Virus record (IMG/VR): IMGVR_UViG_3300009086_000844
Span: 1-36,403 of that record
Reading direction: 5' to 3' (one strand)
DNA: 36,403 bases
Origin: a virus
Part shown: positions 1-7,397 of the stretch, in pieces
Layout: every line of letters begins with the position of its first letter
How positions within the stretch are numbered: the stretch's first letter is position 1
Position numbers and translations under genes: made by a program
The notes under the pieces: model-generated
Databases searched by the model: none
What the model was told of the DNA's origin: nothing
Seen by the model: only the letters and a program-made list of their open reading frames with translations

Positions 1-1190
1 GTGTACTGACTTGCGATTAGCAATAAGACTGCTAGTGGATCAAATACAAAGATGATAACCATGATCAACCATGATACTGCTGTTTCTAATAATCCTGCAT
101 CAGCATCTTCTGTACCAGTAAAGAACTCAGCAATGTACCTGATCGGCCCTACTTCACTTTCAACTAATCTAACTGCTTGTTCAGACTCAAACTTTTCGCC
201 TTTAAGTTCATCGATTGTAGTATAGATACCATCGATTGTAAGGTTCCATTCATCTATCTGAGCAAGGTCATCATCTTGTGATGAATTGGATTGTTCTCTT
301 AAACGATTGATCTCTGATGTTGCGGCATCGACTGTTGATTGTGTTTGGGCACGATAATCATTGATGTTGCTTTGTGCTTCTCTAACTGCGACTGAGGCTT
401 CTCTACGTAACTCTGCTTCTCTGTTTCTCGCAACTTCATCTATGCGTTGTATCTCTGCGGCAATAGCATCACGTTCTGGTTTTTGGTCTAGTCTGGCCCT
501 TTCAGCCTCACCTCTGTTATCTGTTCTATTGATGAACCCAGTATCTTCTTGTCCACTATAACTTGCTACGAGTTCATCTAAGGGTATAAGTTTATCTGTT
601 TGTACTTTGATGTCTGCTGTACGAGAGGTTTCTAATGCTTGTAAGTCTCTATCTAATCTTTCATTGATAGCAGTAATCTGTGTTTGGTTGTAATCGATAT
701 CGGCTTGTACTGCGCCTCTAGCACCATTAATAATTTCTTGTTGTTGAGTAATAGAACTAGATACATCAAACCCATCACCAGAGTTCAATCCAGCAATACG
801 ATCTTCAAGTATTTCAATTCTGTTTTCTTCTCTAGCAATCTGCCCATCAATACGTTGTACAGTTGCAATGGCTTCTGTTGCGTTTCCTGATGCAGTATCA
901 TGTGCTTTAGATAAGAATCCAAAGATACCGATTGATGTGATCAACATTAGGACCAACACGGCAATACTGAGGTAAGTCTTTAACCACCATGTGGCTATTC
1001 CCCAATACTTATGTAACCAAACTGCTGTAACGAGTTTGCTTACCTCTAATACGCCTCCCATAATAATAATAGGGATAACGGCCGCTGAGAATATTGCGGC
1101 TAAACCTGATACTGAATAAAAAATTGCAACACCACTGATAGTAAGTGCTGTCAATAATGTCAGCCAGGCTATAAATGAATTTGCCTTCAT
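1..1190 (-). CDS. Partial membrane protein with long coiled coil (3' end beyond window)
   Basis: An uninterrupted minus-strand frame runs from an ATG at 1190 to the left edge, about 396 codons with no stop, so the C-terminus lies outside the window. Residues 1-50 and about 71-92 form hydrophobic helices (for example SIAVLVLMLITSIGIFGF). Residues about 95-360 are highly charged and rich in E, R, Q and A, with heptad-like spacing that suggests a coiled coil. Another hydrophobic stretch (WLIMVIIFVFDPLAVLLL) reaches the edge. The likely form is an inner-membrane-anchored protein with a large soluble coiled-coil domain. I do not recognise a named family; T4-like marine phages commonly carry hypothetical proteins of this architecture. 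A late-type motif lies at 1231-1238, and ACAGGAA is a plausible ribosome binding site. Confidence 0.8.
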   Translation of the reverse strand, partial: MKANSFIAWLTLLTALTISGVAIFYSVSGLAAIFSAAVIPIIIMGGVLEVSKLVTAVWLHKYWGIATWWLKTYLSIAVLVLMLITSIGIFGFLSKAHDTASGNATEAIATVQRIDGQIAREENRIEILEDRIAGLNSGDGFDVSSSITQQQEIINGARGAVQADIDYNQTQITAINERLDRDLQALETSRTADIKVQTDKLIPLDELVASYSGQEDTGFINRTDNRGEAERARLDQKPERDAIAAEIQRIDEVARNREAELRREASVAVREAQSNINDYRAQTQSTVDAATSEINRLREQSNSSQDDDLAQIDEWNLTIDGIYTTIDELKGEKFESEQAVRLVESEVGPIRYIAEFFTGTEDADAGLLETAVSWLIMVIIFVFDPLAVLLLIASQY

Positions 1191-1230
1191 ATAATTGGGT
1201 TCCTGTGTAATTACGCTATTTTACTATAGT

Positions 1231-1238
1231 ATTTAGCA
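1231..1238 (-). promoter_or_regulatory. Possible late promoter GCTAAATA
   Basis: The octamer GCTAAATA on the minus strand sits 40 bases upstream of the ATG at 1190. It differs at two positions from the T4 late consensus TATAAATA and resembles the GATAAATA copies elsewhere in this window. It overlaps the last codons of the upstream gene's neighbourhood, so chance is possible. Confidence 0.4.
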
Positions 1239-1514
1239 TTATTCTTGCTTGCCAGACATAGTAGGGAATAGATGTCCATACATTCCAAGGAAGTCATTAT
1301 ACGACATTTGATGCCTTCTAGGGATACCAGGGCCCTGTTGAATCTCATATGTAATAAAGGGAGTTATTCCTTCTACCCCTGCTCCCTCTATTAGTCTGTC
1401 TCTCATTTTGATCTCAAAGATCGTTATAGAGTCACCATCTGGAAAGGTATGTTTGGAACCTACTAATCCTTCTGGTATGTGTGGAAGGTTATTAGGCTCT
1501 GACCATTTACTCAT
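1239..1514 (-). CDS. Conserved phage hypothetical protein, 91 aa
   Basis: The chosen start is the ATG at 1514 (MSKWSEPNN). It overlaps the last codons of the upstream gene (AATGAGTAA) by 8 bases, a translational-coupling arrangement used throughout this window. The longer reading from 1562 would need a TTG start inside the neighbour. The protein is soluble with no membrane segment or recognisable catalytic motif. I cannot assign a function. It is the last gene before the membrane/coiled-coil gene, and the gap between them carries the late-type motif. Confidence 0.75.
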   Translation of the reverse strand: MSKWSEPNNLPHIPEGLVGSKHTFPDGDSITIFEIKMRDRLIEGAGVEGITPFITYEIQQGPGIPRRHQMSYNDFLGMYGHLFPTMSGKQE

Positions 1515-1875
1515 TGTTGTAATCCTTAAAGGCTTGTTTTGTTTCTTCAATTTTAGCAACAAACTCTGGATTATCTGAGATTGGTTCTGGCTTATCTATG
1601 ACCTCTTGATCATAGGTGACATCATATCCACCTTTTCTCATAGTCCACCAATCATCATCATCTTGGTATTCCCAGTCCATGCCAAACTGACCTACTTCTT
1701 CTAAGTCTTCTACTGACATTTCACCTGATTCTAATTGATCAAATATAACTTGGCATTCTTCGAGGGTTTTACTTTCCTCATGTAGATCAAAAATATATTG
1801 TACATCAATTTCTAATGCATATTTTCTTTGTACTTGATGCCACTCGTTCATTCTTGCTAGTATTACTTTCGCCAT
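1507..1875 (-). CDS. Acidic hypothetical protein, 122 aa
   Basis: The start is set at the ATG at 1875 (MAKVILARM), one base after the stop of the 52-aa ORF upstream. The longer reading to 1971 would cover most of that small gene. The product is strongly acidic, with a central run of aspartates (YQDDDDWW) and many glutamates. It has no membrane segment. Function unknown. It lies in a run of small acidic proteins (1507-2562) that probably form one transcript with DNA ligase upstream. Confidence 0.7.
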   Translation of the reverse strand: MAKVILARMNEWHQVQRKYALEIDVQYIFDLHEESKTLEECQVIFDQLESGEMSVEDLEEVGQFGMDWEYQDDDDWWTMRKGGYDVTYDQEVIDKPEPISDNPEFVAKIEETKQAFKDYNNE

Positions 1876-1876
1876 A

Positions 1877-2035
1877 TTAGTATCCTGATGTCCAATGAAC
1901 ATACTCTTCTTTACATTGATATTCACCACAACAACATTGTCCGTTGTCGCTATCAATGTAGTCACCATCACCTGGTTGTGCTGGTAGCACGTCCGCTAAG
2001 GACATGATTTCTTTTGTTTCTGCTTCTATTTGCAT
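1877..2035 (-). CDS. 52-aa cysteine-cluster protein
   Basis: This small ORF starts with the ATG at 2035 and ends with TAA at 1877-1879, directly before the next gene's ATG. It has a strong ribosome binding site (AAAGGAGAATAAT before ATG), better than most genes in this window, which supports real translation. The C-terminal half carries a CCCGEYQC cluster (four cysteines in eight residues), suggesting metal or Fe-S binding. The protein is otherwise acidic and soluble. I do not recognise a family. Confidence 0.65.
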   Translation of the reverse strand: MQIEAETKEIMSLADVLPAQPGDGDYIDSDNGQCCCGEYQCKEEYVHWTSGY

Positions 2036-2049
2036 ATTATTCTCCTTTA

Positions 2050-2562
2050 TTATTCGCCTTCAATCTCTTTTCGTAGTTCCTCAACTGCGTCTTCGATGAT
2101 TGATAGATCAGGTAGATCGTTAGAAACTTGTTCTACCTTTGGTTCTATTATTATTTGGCCTTGAAAGATACTGATACATTCATCAGAATCAAAGCCGTTA
2201 TCTAAAAGATAGCACTCGCCTTCGTCTTGTACTTCTTCTATAAATTCTTCTAGTTCTTCGCCTTCTTTAGACTTGAAACGTGACCAGTCCCAATCGTCCC
2301 AACAGCCGTCCCATGAGTCAATCATTTCTGCTTCAGAGAAATCATTCATCTCCAATTCATCTTCAAAATCGTCAGCCATTGCTTCGACTAACATTTCGAC
2401 TTCATGTTCCTCTTGTGGAGTAACAAACCAGTTACCACTTCTCCAGCCTGTTTCTATGCACACAATATCATCGGTGTCATAGTTTTTAAGATACTCATAC
2501 TCAACATAACGTTTTTTGTACTTGTTACTTACTTGATAAGTTTTTCCTATTTCTATATTCAT
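2050..2562 (-). CDS. Highly acidic hypothetical protein, 170 aa
   Basis: The gene starts immediately after the DNA ligase stop (shared boundary at 2562) and ends just before the ribosome binding site of the 52-aa ORF. The N-terminal third has mixed charge (KKRYVEYEYLKNY). The remainder is extremely acidic and tryptophan-rich (WDGCWDDWDWSRF). Such charge could mimic DNA or bind a basic partner, but that is inference only. No known domain is recognised. Confidence 0.75.
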   Translation of the reverse strand: MNIEIGKTYQVSNKYKKRYVEYEYLKNYDTDDIVCIETGWRSGNWFVTPQEEHEVEMLVEAMADDFEDELEMNDFSEAEMIDSWDGCWDDWDWSRFKSKEGEELEEFIEEVQDEGECYLLDNGFDSDECISIFQGQIIIEPKVEQVSNDLPDLSIIEDAVEELRKEIEGE

Positions 2563-3920
2563 TATTTGTCGTCCCTAAATCTTACGAATCTTGGGAATCG
2601 TAGACTATATGTTCCATCTTGGTTTTGAGATACTGCATCACATAATACTTCAACAGTCTCGCCTATTACATCATCAGATGCTGAGTAAAACTCGTCACGT
2701 TGTCCATCTGAAAATCCAGAGCCAACATTAACTTTGATTAGTTTGCCATCGTCTGTCCCTTGACAAACTAATGCACCCAATCTACCTTCATTACGTCCAG
2801 TGCCATCTTCGATAGCAATGACTTCTAAGTCTACAGTGATAGTAGGCTTCCATTTCATCCAGAAGAGATTACGTTTACACTCATATGGTGCCTCTAACTC
2901 TTTGATCATAATGCCCTCGAACCCTGCATTGACCATATCGTTAGAGTATGTTTTCATTTCTTGTTTGCCCTCATCAGTATCTAAGTCAACAATAATATGT
3001 GACATAGTTTCTACAGAACTGAGGTCTTCTAATAAAGGTCTTAAGTTGTTCATTGCAGTAATACGTTTTCTGAATTGTGCGTTACAATGTCCACGTTGAA
3101 AGTCTGCTAGTGGCATGACATCGAATACATGAAATACTGTATCATCAGCCTTAGCATCAGTTTTTCTACGTGCTTGTTTCATCAACTCATTGAATGATGC
3201 TCCAACAACTTCGCCATCGAATACAAAACCCTTAGAGCAATTACCAATCTCACTGCCTAGTAATGTAATGATTTTTCTTACATTAGCAGTTACTTGGTCT
3301 TCAATGTGAGTGAAGTTCTCAAAGACTTTGCCATTACGACTGTAACATGTTGCGACTGGCTCAGGATGATCATACATACCTGGCTCAAACGATACTACCA
3401 TCAGAACTCTAACGCCATCTAATTTAGGCTCAAGTCTTTTGGTGCCTGACATTTCAGGTCTGCCATCGCCATTTGTAGCAAGTTGGCATTTAAAGACTGG
3501 TACTTCGTAGTCAGTCTTCTTACAAACTTTGTTGATTGTGGATATAGAAAATCCAGCACGTAAATCTCTGCGAATGACTGGAGCACAAAAGTTGTTCCAT
3601 TCATCACTAGAAAATTGTAGTGACATTTTTGCTACTGCATCAATAGCATCATTACCAGTCAACTTACGTTCTTTAAGTTGTTCTAGTAATTCGATAAACT
3701 CTGGGTAAGGGTTGGCATAGTCCCTATCTGATTCCTGATTGTCTGGAATCTTTTTGATGCCAAATGTAACATATGGATTGTAACACATGCCAGCAAGTTT
3801 AAGGAATGTATCAGCATTCTCACTGCCTAAAGTAGCGGCTTCTAATGCTTGGGTCAAAACATCTTGCTTATGAAGTTTTGAATTTGATTCGTTAATTTTA
3901 TGTATCCAACTTGCACTCAT
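2562..3920 (-). CDS. ATP-dependent DNA ligase (T4 gp30-like)
   Basis: The enzyme seals nicks between Okazaki fragments and in repair, using ATP. All nucleotidyltransferase motifs are visible in order: motif I EPKLDGVR with the AMP-accepting lysine near residue 166; FDGEVVG at 234-240 (motif III); VFDV at 265-268; EGIMIK at 335-340 (motif IV); and WMKWKP at 354-359 (motif V). The N-terminal 150 residues match the helical DNA-binding region of T4-type ligases, and the length (452 aa) is close to T4 gp30 (487 aa). A consensus sigma70-type promoter (3944-3972) and an AGGAG ribosome binding site precede the ATG. It heads the run of small acidic genes downstream. Confidence 0.95.
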   Translation of the reverse strand: MSASWIHKINESNSKLHKQDVLTQALEAATLGSENADTFLKLAGMCYNPYVTFGIKKIPDNQESDRDYANPYPEFIELLEQLKERKLTGNDAIDAVAKMSLQFSSDEWNNFCAPVIRRDLRAGFSISTINKVCKKTDYEVPVFKCQLATNGDGRPEMSGTKRLEPKLDGVRVLMVVSFEPGMYDHPEPVATCYSRNGKVFENFTHIEDQVTANVRKIITLLGSEIGNCSKGFVFDGEVVGASFNELMKQARRKTDAKADDTVFHVFDVMPLADFQRGHCNAQFRKRITAMNNLRPLLEDLSSVETMSHIIVDLDTDEGKQEMKTYSNDMVNAGFEGIMIKELEAPYECKRNLFWMKWKPTITVDLEVIAIEDGTGRNEGRLGALVCQGTDDGKLIKVNVGSGFSDGQRDEFYSASDDVIGETVEVLCDAVSQNQDGTYSLRFPRFVRFRDDK

Positions 3921-3943
3921 ATGTGTCTCCTAAATATACTATT

Positions 3944-3972
3944 ATTATACAGCCAAACGTATTCAATGTCAA
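3944..3972 (-). promoter_or_regulatory. Sigma70-type promoter TTGACA-17-TATAAT
   Basis: On the minus strand a perfect TTGACA (3967-3972) is separated by exactly 17 bases from a perfect TATAAT (3944-3949), 23 bases before the ligase ATG. The -35 box overlaps the TGA stop of the 49-aa ORF. Host RNA polymerase should use this directly, which fits early expression of ligase. Confidence 0.9.
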
Positions 3973-4118
3973 CCGTCAATTGACTGTTTAAATTCAGAAA
4001 TCCACACACTTATTTGGGTGAATGCTTGACCGATAATTTCTGCTAATCCTTCTGTACCACCAAATTGGTATGTACAAAGTAAGTATCCTACAACAAAGCC
4101 TATTGCTAGATTTTTCAT
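3969..4118 (-). CDS. 49-aa small membrane protein
   Basis: The ATG at 4118 overlaps the TAA of the upstream gene (TAATG), and the ORF ends with TGA at 3969-3971. The N-terminus is hydrophobic (LAIGFVVGYLLCTYQFGG) and could form one membrane helix; the C-terminal half is amphipathic. The upstream gene supplies a purine-rich site (AAAGGAGGC) ideal for initiation. Function unknown. It fills the otherwise empty gap before the ligase promoter. Confidence 0.65.
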   Translation of the reverse strand: MKNLAIGFVVGYLLCTYQFGGTEGLAEIIGQAFTQISVWISEFKQSIDG

Positions 4119-4783
4119 TATGCCTCCTTTAGCACTCGATTAAGTTGAGTGACCATACCATTATCGTCCTTTCGGTAACTCTTTACTGTTCCTTTGATAG
4201 ACATGACTTCACCAACTTTGGTTACGATCTTTGATGATCCAAAGAATACAACCTCATCATTGTCAGTTACTGCTGTTATGAAGTAGCAGTTCCATTTGTG
4301 AGATAGGAAAGTTCTTAATACAGTAACATTAAGACTAACACGATCTTTTATCTTGCCAATAGTCTTGTCTGTAGTTACCTTAGCGATTTCTTTATCTTGG
4401 TCCTTACGAACGTTGGCTCTCTCAAATGACTGAGGAAGACTAGCAATGATAGCAACATCTAGTTTACTATCAATAGTGTCTTTGTCTGCAATTTCCATTG
4501 CAGTCTTTTCAAAGTCACTCATATGCGAATCAGTCAACAATTTGAATGTCAGAGCCTGAAAATGCTGACGTACCTTAACGCCTGCATTCTTGTCTGCAAC
4601 AGTCAAGTGCATTGGAGATTCGTCTAACAGACGGTACATGATTTCCCTGTTAGTCTCTTTTTTAGAATCTTCAGGTACAAACTTAATGTACTCTTTATTA
4701 AGACGTTGTGCCTTACATGCAACTGCCCAAACATCATTTGCTGAATAGTTTAGGCGATTGTTTGACATTTTTTTCTTAGACAT
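4118..4783 (-). CDS. Hypothetical protein with possible C-terminal OB-like domain
   Basis: The start is taken as the ATG at 4783 (MSKKKMSNN), which has AAGGA nine bases upstream; an in-frame ATG at 4792 would sit directly on that site. The N-terminal half is helical and charged. The last 80 residues alternate hydrophobic and polar residues like a small beta-barrel (CYFITAVTDNDEVVFFG, then GEVMSIKGTVKSYRKDD), a pattern seen in OB-fold nucleic-acid-binding proteins. That fold is inference only. It is coupled to the preceding gene (3 bases apart) and to the 49-aa membrane ORF. Confidence 0.75.
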   Translation of the reverse strand: MSKKKMSNNRLNYSANDVWAVACKAQRLNKEYIKFVPEDSKKETNREIMYRLLDESPMHLTVADKNAGVKVRQHFQALTFKLLTDSHMSDFEKTAMEIADKDTIDSKLDVAIIASLPQSFERANVRKDQDKEIAKVTTDKTIGKIKDRVSLNVTVLRTFLSHKWNCYFITAVTDNDEVVFFGSSKIVTKVGEVMSIKGTVKSYRKDDNGMVTQLNRVLKEA

Positions 4784-4795
4784 AATTGTCATTCC

Positions 4796-5206
4796 TTACG
4801 CACTCCAGTATGTTTCTGAAAGAGTTGACATGTAGTGAGGAGTATTGATTCCCTCAGTTACAGTGATTTGTTTGCCAGTACCTGGGCAGATGCCAGTCTT
4901 AGTAATCATTGGTTCAACGTAATCTTCAACAGCAACAATTGTATAAGATCCTGCAAACTGCTTGTGAGTAAGATTAAAATGTGACTCAGTAGCATCACGG
5001 TATGCATTGTGCATTGGAGCCGCATACTCAGGCTGACCATTTGCTACGCATTCAGCAACTTGATCATAAGCCTTTTGATAATACTTTACAGTACGGGTAA
5101 TGCCTGCTTTAGCGGCACCTACAGTCTTGTACTGAGTAGAAGCATAACTTCTTTTGTTAGGCTCTCTGTGGATTGCTTGATTAGTGTTGTCAATGATTAA
5201 GTACAT
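4796..5206 (-). CDS. Conserved phage hypothetical protein, 136 aa
   Basis: Two ATGs are possible. The one at 5206 (MYLIIDNTN) is preferred because AAGGAAACAAT precedes it; the one at 5227 lies only 11 bases after the -10 box, leaving almost no leader. The N-terminus resembles short phage proteins that begin with a beta strand. The C-terminus holds a conserved-looking block, TGKQITVTEGINTPHYMS followed by LSETYW. No catalytic motif is recognised. It is the first gene after a strong promoter, so it is probably expressed early together with the gene at 4118-4783. Confidence 0.75.
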   Translation of the reverse strand: MYLIIDNTNQAIHREPNKRSYASTQYKTVGAAKAGITRTVKYYQKAYDQVAECVANGQPEYAAPMHNAYRDATESHFNLTHKQFAGSYTIVAVEDYVEPMITKTGICPGTGKQITVTEGINTPHYMSTLSETYWSA

Positions 5207-5238
5207 ATTGTTTCCTTGTTTGTTCATAATATGTATAT

Positions 5239-5267
5239 ATTATAGCAAAATGGGTACCCAATGTCAA
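5239..5267 (-). promoter_or_regulatory. Sigma70-type promoter TTGACA-17-TATAAT
   Basis: A perfect TTGACA (5262-5267) and a perfect TATAAT (5239-5244) on the minus strand are 17 bases apart. The promoter serves the gene starting at 5206. Its -35 box lies in the loop of the hairpin at 5249-5282. Confidence 0.9.
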
Positions 5268-5282
5268 GCCTTTTTACCCATT
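5249..5282 (-). terminator. Hairpin terminator overlapping promoter
   Basis: The minus-strand arms AATGGGTA (5275-5282) and TACCCATT (5249-5256) pair over 8 bp around an 18-base loop, followed by TTG. The hairpin lies 13 bases after the stop of the gene at 5296-5634. The U-run is short, so termination may be partial. The promoter's -35 box is in the loop. Confidence 0.55.
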
Positions 5283-5295
5283 ATTTTCACTTTTT

Positions 5296-5634
5296 TCACT
5301 TTTTTTTGGGTTTAATTGGGACAACATTGCTACTTACGACAGTCAATTTGGGCTTATTTCTGATCTCTTTAGCGGCTTCATCTACCCCTCGTAGCCCAGG
5401 ACTTCTGACTTTTAGTGTTTTGACTGAGGGAGAATCATTTTCTTTGGCTTGTTCTGTGACCAACAGATTAGTCTCTTTAGCAAACAATGACATCATATAG
5501 ACTACATCAATTTGACGTGCCTCATCCTGTTCGATAAGCCAGTCAGTGAATTTGGTATACCCTCCTTCCAACAGCAATTTGCCGATGAATTCTAAGTTAC
5601 CCGCATATCTGCCTTCAAACAATGATGATTTCAT
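5296..5634 (-). CDS. Hypothetical protein, 112 aa, possibly leaderless
   Basis: The ATG at 5634 lies only 6 bases after a TATACT -10 box, so transcription would begin at or next to the start codon. No Shine-Dalgarno sequence is present, which fits leaderless translation. The N-terminal 60 residues look helical and globular (FIGKLLLEGGYTKFTDWLI). The C-terminus is basic and disordered, ending PIKPKKK. Function unknown. The gene forms its own unit, flanked by promoters and followed by a hairpin terminator. Confidence 0.75.
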   Translation of the reverse strand: MKSSLFEGRYAGNLEFIGKLLLEGGYTKFTDWLIEQDEARQIDVVYMMSLFAKETNLLVTEQAKENDSPSVKTLKVRSPGLRGVDEAAKEIRNKPKLTVVSSNVVPIKPKKK

Positions 5635-5640
5635 AGTTGT

Positions 5641-5669
5641 AGTATACTAAAAAATAGTACCAGTGTCAA
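5641..5669 (-). promoter_or_regulatory. Sigma70-type promoter TTGACA-17-TATACT (leaderless spacing)
   Basis: TTGACA (5664-5669) and TATACT (5641-5646) on the minus strand are 17 bases apart. Only six bases (ACAACT) separate the -10 box from the ATG at 5634. Confidence 0.85.
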
Positions 5670-5703
5670 GGGCAATATGCCCAAAACTTGCGTCTCGGGC
5701 ATA
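5670..5703. repeat. Competing inverted repeats upstream of the 5641 promoter
   Basis: On the plus strand, TATGCCC (5676-5682) can pair with GGGCATA (5697-5703) in a 7-bp stem, or TGCCC (5678-5682) can pair with GGGCA (5670-5674) in a tight 5-bp hairpin; the two are mutually exclusive. On the plus strand the longer stem is followed by a T-run at 5706-5711, like an antisense-direction terminator. A role on either strand is uncertain. Confidence 0.4.
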
Positions 5704-5733
5704 ATGTTTTTTGTGACGAATTGAGGAAATGCG

Positions 5734-5856
5734 TTACGGTGTTATTTGTGCAATTGAGTAAACCATAATGAAACAGCATGTAGAACCAATCAATGCGAAA
5801 CCTATAGTCTCACATAATTCTCCACGACCATCACATCCGAATAGTCTTTCTCCCAT
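5734..5856 (-). CDS. 40-aa small membrane protein
   Basis: The reading frame MGERLFGCDGRGEL... runs from the ATG at 5856 to TAA at 5734-5736. The C-terminal half is one hydrophobic helix (FALIGSTCCFIMVYSIAQI). Four cysteines are present. No strong ribosome binding site precedes this ATG; an upstream in-frame TTG could extend it by six residues. It is the only coding candidate in the 372-base gap between 5634 and 6006, and a late-type promoter with a 5' hairpin lies upstream. Confidence 0.45.
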   Translation of the reverse strand: MGERLFGCDGRGELCETIGFALIGSTCCFIMVYSIAQITP

Positions 5857-5907
5857 CTTACGAATAATTTTCAATTTTAATACTCCAGTGTGTGTAGATT
5901 GTGTTGC

Positions 5908-5922
5908 GTAGGACCCTCCTAC
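5908..5922 (-). other. 5' stem-loop of predicted late transcript
   Basis: GTAGGA and TCCTAC form a perfect 6-bp stem with a 3-base loop. On the minus strand it begins 7 bases after the GATAAATA at 5929-5936, that is, at the predicted first transcribed base. A similar stem follows the late motif at 20624-20631. Confidence 0.5.
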
Positions 5923-5928
5923 AAATTC

Positions 5929-5936
5929 TATTTATC
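5929..5936 (-). promoter_or_regulatory. Late promoter GATAAATA
   Basis: The exact octamer GATAAATA, one mismatch from the T4 late consensus, lies in a non-coding stretch upstream of the 40-aa membrane ORF. The 70 bases to its right, up to the gene ending at 6006, show no other feature. Confidence 0.6.
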
Positions 5937-6005
5937 CCTGTATTACGAAAACTTATAATTAGTTATCAAATCATAACTCAGATGCATAACCCATATGCAC
6001 ACTGG

Positions 6006-6419
6006 TCATACAGAGTCTAAAAAGTCTCTCAAAGTACCATGTAAGGTCAACATCATGGCTGTTTTATGATCATAGATTCTGATAAAAGGTTCTCCCTTTT
6101 CTCCCTTTTTTTGGTGGACGCCAAGGTAATATGGACATTTAATCTTTTTGATGATTTCTTGTACAAATGATTCTGGTGCAATGATTCTACGTTTGTGCAT
6201 TGACTTGGGATTAAGTCCCAAAGGAAAATCATAGTATTCAAGGTTAGCCATTTCAAATGCATCAAGTCCTGATAAGTTAAGTCTTAGTCCTTGACCACCT
6301 CTGCCTGTCAGCCACCATTCAAACATAACATTGTCAATTGGCATTGTGTGGTATTGTCCACGTGGTATTGCGTTGAGTATTGCTTCTGTGATTTCTTTTT
6401 TAGTCTTCGGAAATATCAT
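6006..6419 (-). CDS. Conserved phage hypothetical protein, 137 aa
   Basis: The ATG at 6419 overlaps the end of the upstream gene by 20 bases. The product is mixed alpha/beta with a glycine-rich WLTGRGGQGLRLNLSG segment near residues 36-51 and a basic central region (MHKRRIIAPESF). There is no membrane segment. I do not recognise the family. The gene ends a run of small co-directional genes beginning at the exonuclease (8405). Confidence 0.75.
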   Translation of the reverse strand: MIFPKTKKEITEAILNAIPRGQYHTMPIDNVMFEWWLTGRGGQGLRLNLSGLDAFEMANLEYYDFPLGLNPKSMHKRRIIAPESFVQEIIKKIKCPYYLGVHQKKGEKGEPFIRIYDHKTAMMLTLHGTLRDFLDSV

Positions 6420-6705
6420 CAGGGTACACTTTTCGCCCTGAGTTCATAAAGACAACTGTAAACTTATCTGTTTTGAATTGGGCATTTAACTTTCTGCATA
6501 AGTTTCTTGCGTGACCTGGATTAGAGAAACTTGTCTTTTTGTATTTGGGTGCGGCATCGTTAGTTAAATAATGAGAAGATTTTAAGTTGATAGGTTGCTC
6601 ATCATAGTAAACAGCCCAAATGCCTGATGCTTCAATAATTTGATCACATTTGTATGTTTCTTTATCTACATACTCTAATAATACAGATGGCTGGTTTCTA
6701 CTCAT
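6400..6705 (-). CDS. Hypothetical protein, 101 aa
   Basis: The start ATG overlaps the stop of the upstream gene (ATGA). The protein has an N-terminal beta-rich region (GIWAVYYDEQPINLK) and a basic C-terminal half (ARNLCRKLNAQFKTDKFTVVFM), which could suit nucleic-acid binding. This is only suggestive. It overlaps the following gene by 20 bases. Confidence 0.75.
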   Translation of the reverse strand: MSRNQPSVLLEYVDKETYKCDQIIEASGIWAVYYDEQPINLKSSHYLTNDAAPKYKKTSFSNPGHARNLCRKLNAQFKTDKFTVVFMNSGRKVYPDDISED

Positions 6706-6911
6706 TTGAAAGATCCGCCTTTAACCTGTATATCAATCGTTTCTTCATTTCTATTCTCAATTTCTTCTTTGCTTAACTCATGCAAGTCTGCCAACAGTAC
6801 ACTAATATCGTCTCGTAAACCTCGTGCATCATCTTTGGTCATTACCAAAGTATTAGATTGTTTACTTTCCATTACAGTCATTTTATTAAAAAACGATTTA
6901 ATATGTAACAT
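6702..6911 (-). CDS. Hypothetical protein, 69 aa, possibly leaderless
   Basis: The ATG at 6911 lies two bases after the upstream stop. It has no Shine-Dalgarno sequence, but an exact GATAAATA late motif sits 7 bases before it, so a late transcript would start at the initiator codon. Alternative ATGs at 6881 and 6872 also lack ribosome binding sites. The product is helical and charged (GLRDDISVLLADLHELSKEEIENRNEE, split here for description only as two helices). Function unknown. Confidence 0.65.
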   Translation of the reverse strand: MLHIKSFFNKMTVMESKQSNTLVMTKDDARGLRDDISVLLADLHELSKEEIENRNEETIDIQVKGGSFK

Positions 6912-6913
6912 GT

Positions 6914-7378
6914 CTATATATTTATCTGACTTTGTGCTTCAATTTTTGTTTTATAAGGTCCTGAATAAGGATAACGTTGAATGAAAATATACTTTGGACA
7001 GAAAATTACTTCTGTTGTGTTGTTATGTTCAACGACAAAATACCCTGCGGCATGAAAACATTTAGACTTTTCAGTCTTTGTAAAGACATGTAATCCTCGT
7101 GCTACGTCAAATACTGAATTAAACGTTTTGTTTGGACAAGGGTATTCAGGGTAAGGAACTTCTAAAGTTGTTTTAGATACTTCAGGTGTGACAAATTTAA
7201 TTTTAGTATTTTTTATGATCTCGTCAGTAGTACTGAATTGAAAACTTTGTCCAGCTAAATTAACACCATATCCTTCGATGTTTGCAGATACATTTCCTAC
7301 TTTGTTTTTACCGTCAGTCAATATCCAAAATTCACCGTCTGTGATTGGCTTTGCTGTTAATTCTACATCTAATATCAT
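6914..7378 (-). CDS. Conserved T4-like phage hypothetical protein, 154 aa
   Basis: The start is the ATG at 7378 (MILDVELTA), preceded by a strong AAGGAGAC; the reading from 7405 would place that site inside the gene. The protein seems largely beta. It has a distinctive C-terminal half, with YPCPNKTFNSVFDVARG, then KTEKSKCFHAAGYFVV, then a CPKYIFIQRYPYSGP block. I recall this pattern from T4-like marine phage hypotheticals, but no function is established. It is tightly coupled to the exonuclease gene upstream. Confidence 0.75.
   Translation of the reverse strand: MILDVELTAKPITDGEFWILTDGKNKVGNVSANIEGYGVNLAGQSFQFSTTDEIIKNTKIKFVTPEVSKTTLEVPYPEYPCPNKTFNSVFDVARGLHVFTKTEKSKCFHAAGYFVVEHNNTTEVIFCPKYIFIQRYPYSGPYKTKIEAQSQINI
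6919..6926 (-). promoter_or_regulatory. Possible late promoter GATAAATA inside upstream gene end
   Basis: The octamer matches the other late motifs exactly but overlaps the last codons of the gene at 6914-7378. Its distance to the ATG at 6911 (7 bases) matches leaderless spacing. Chance in AT-rich coding sequence cannot be excluded. Confidence 0.4.
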
Positions 7379-7397
7379 TTTGTCTCCTTTTGAGTTA

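Noticed and set aside
361-890. Plus-strand ORFs of 60-70 codons
   Set aside because: They lie opposite the long continuous minus-strand membrane/coiled-coil frame, lack ribosome binding sites and have low-complexity Ser/Leu content typical of shadow frames.
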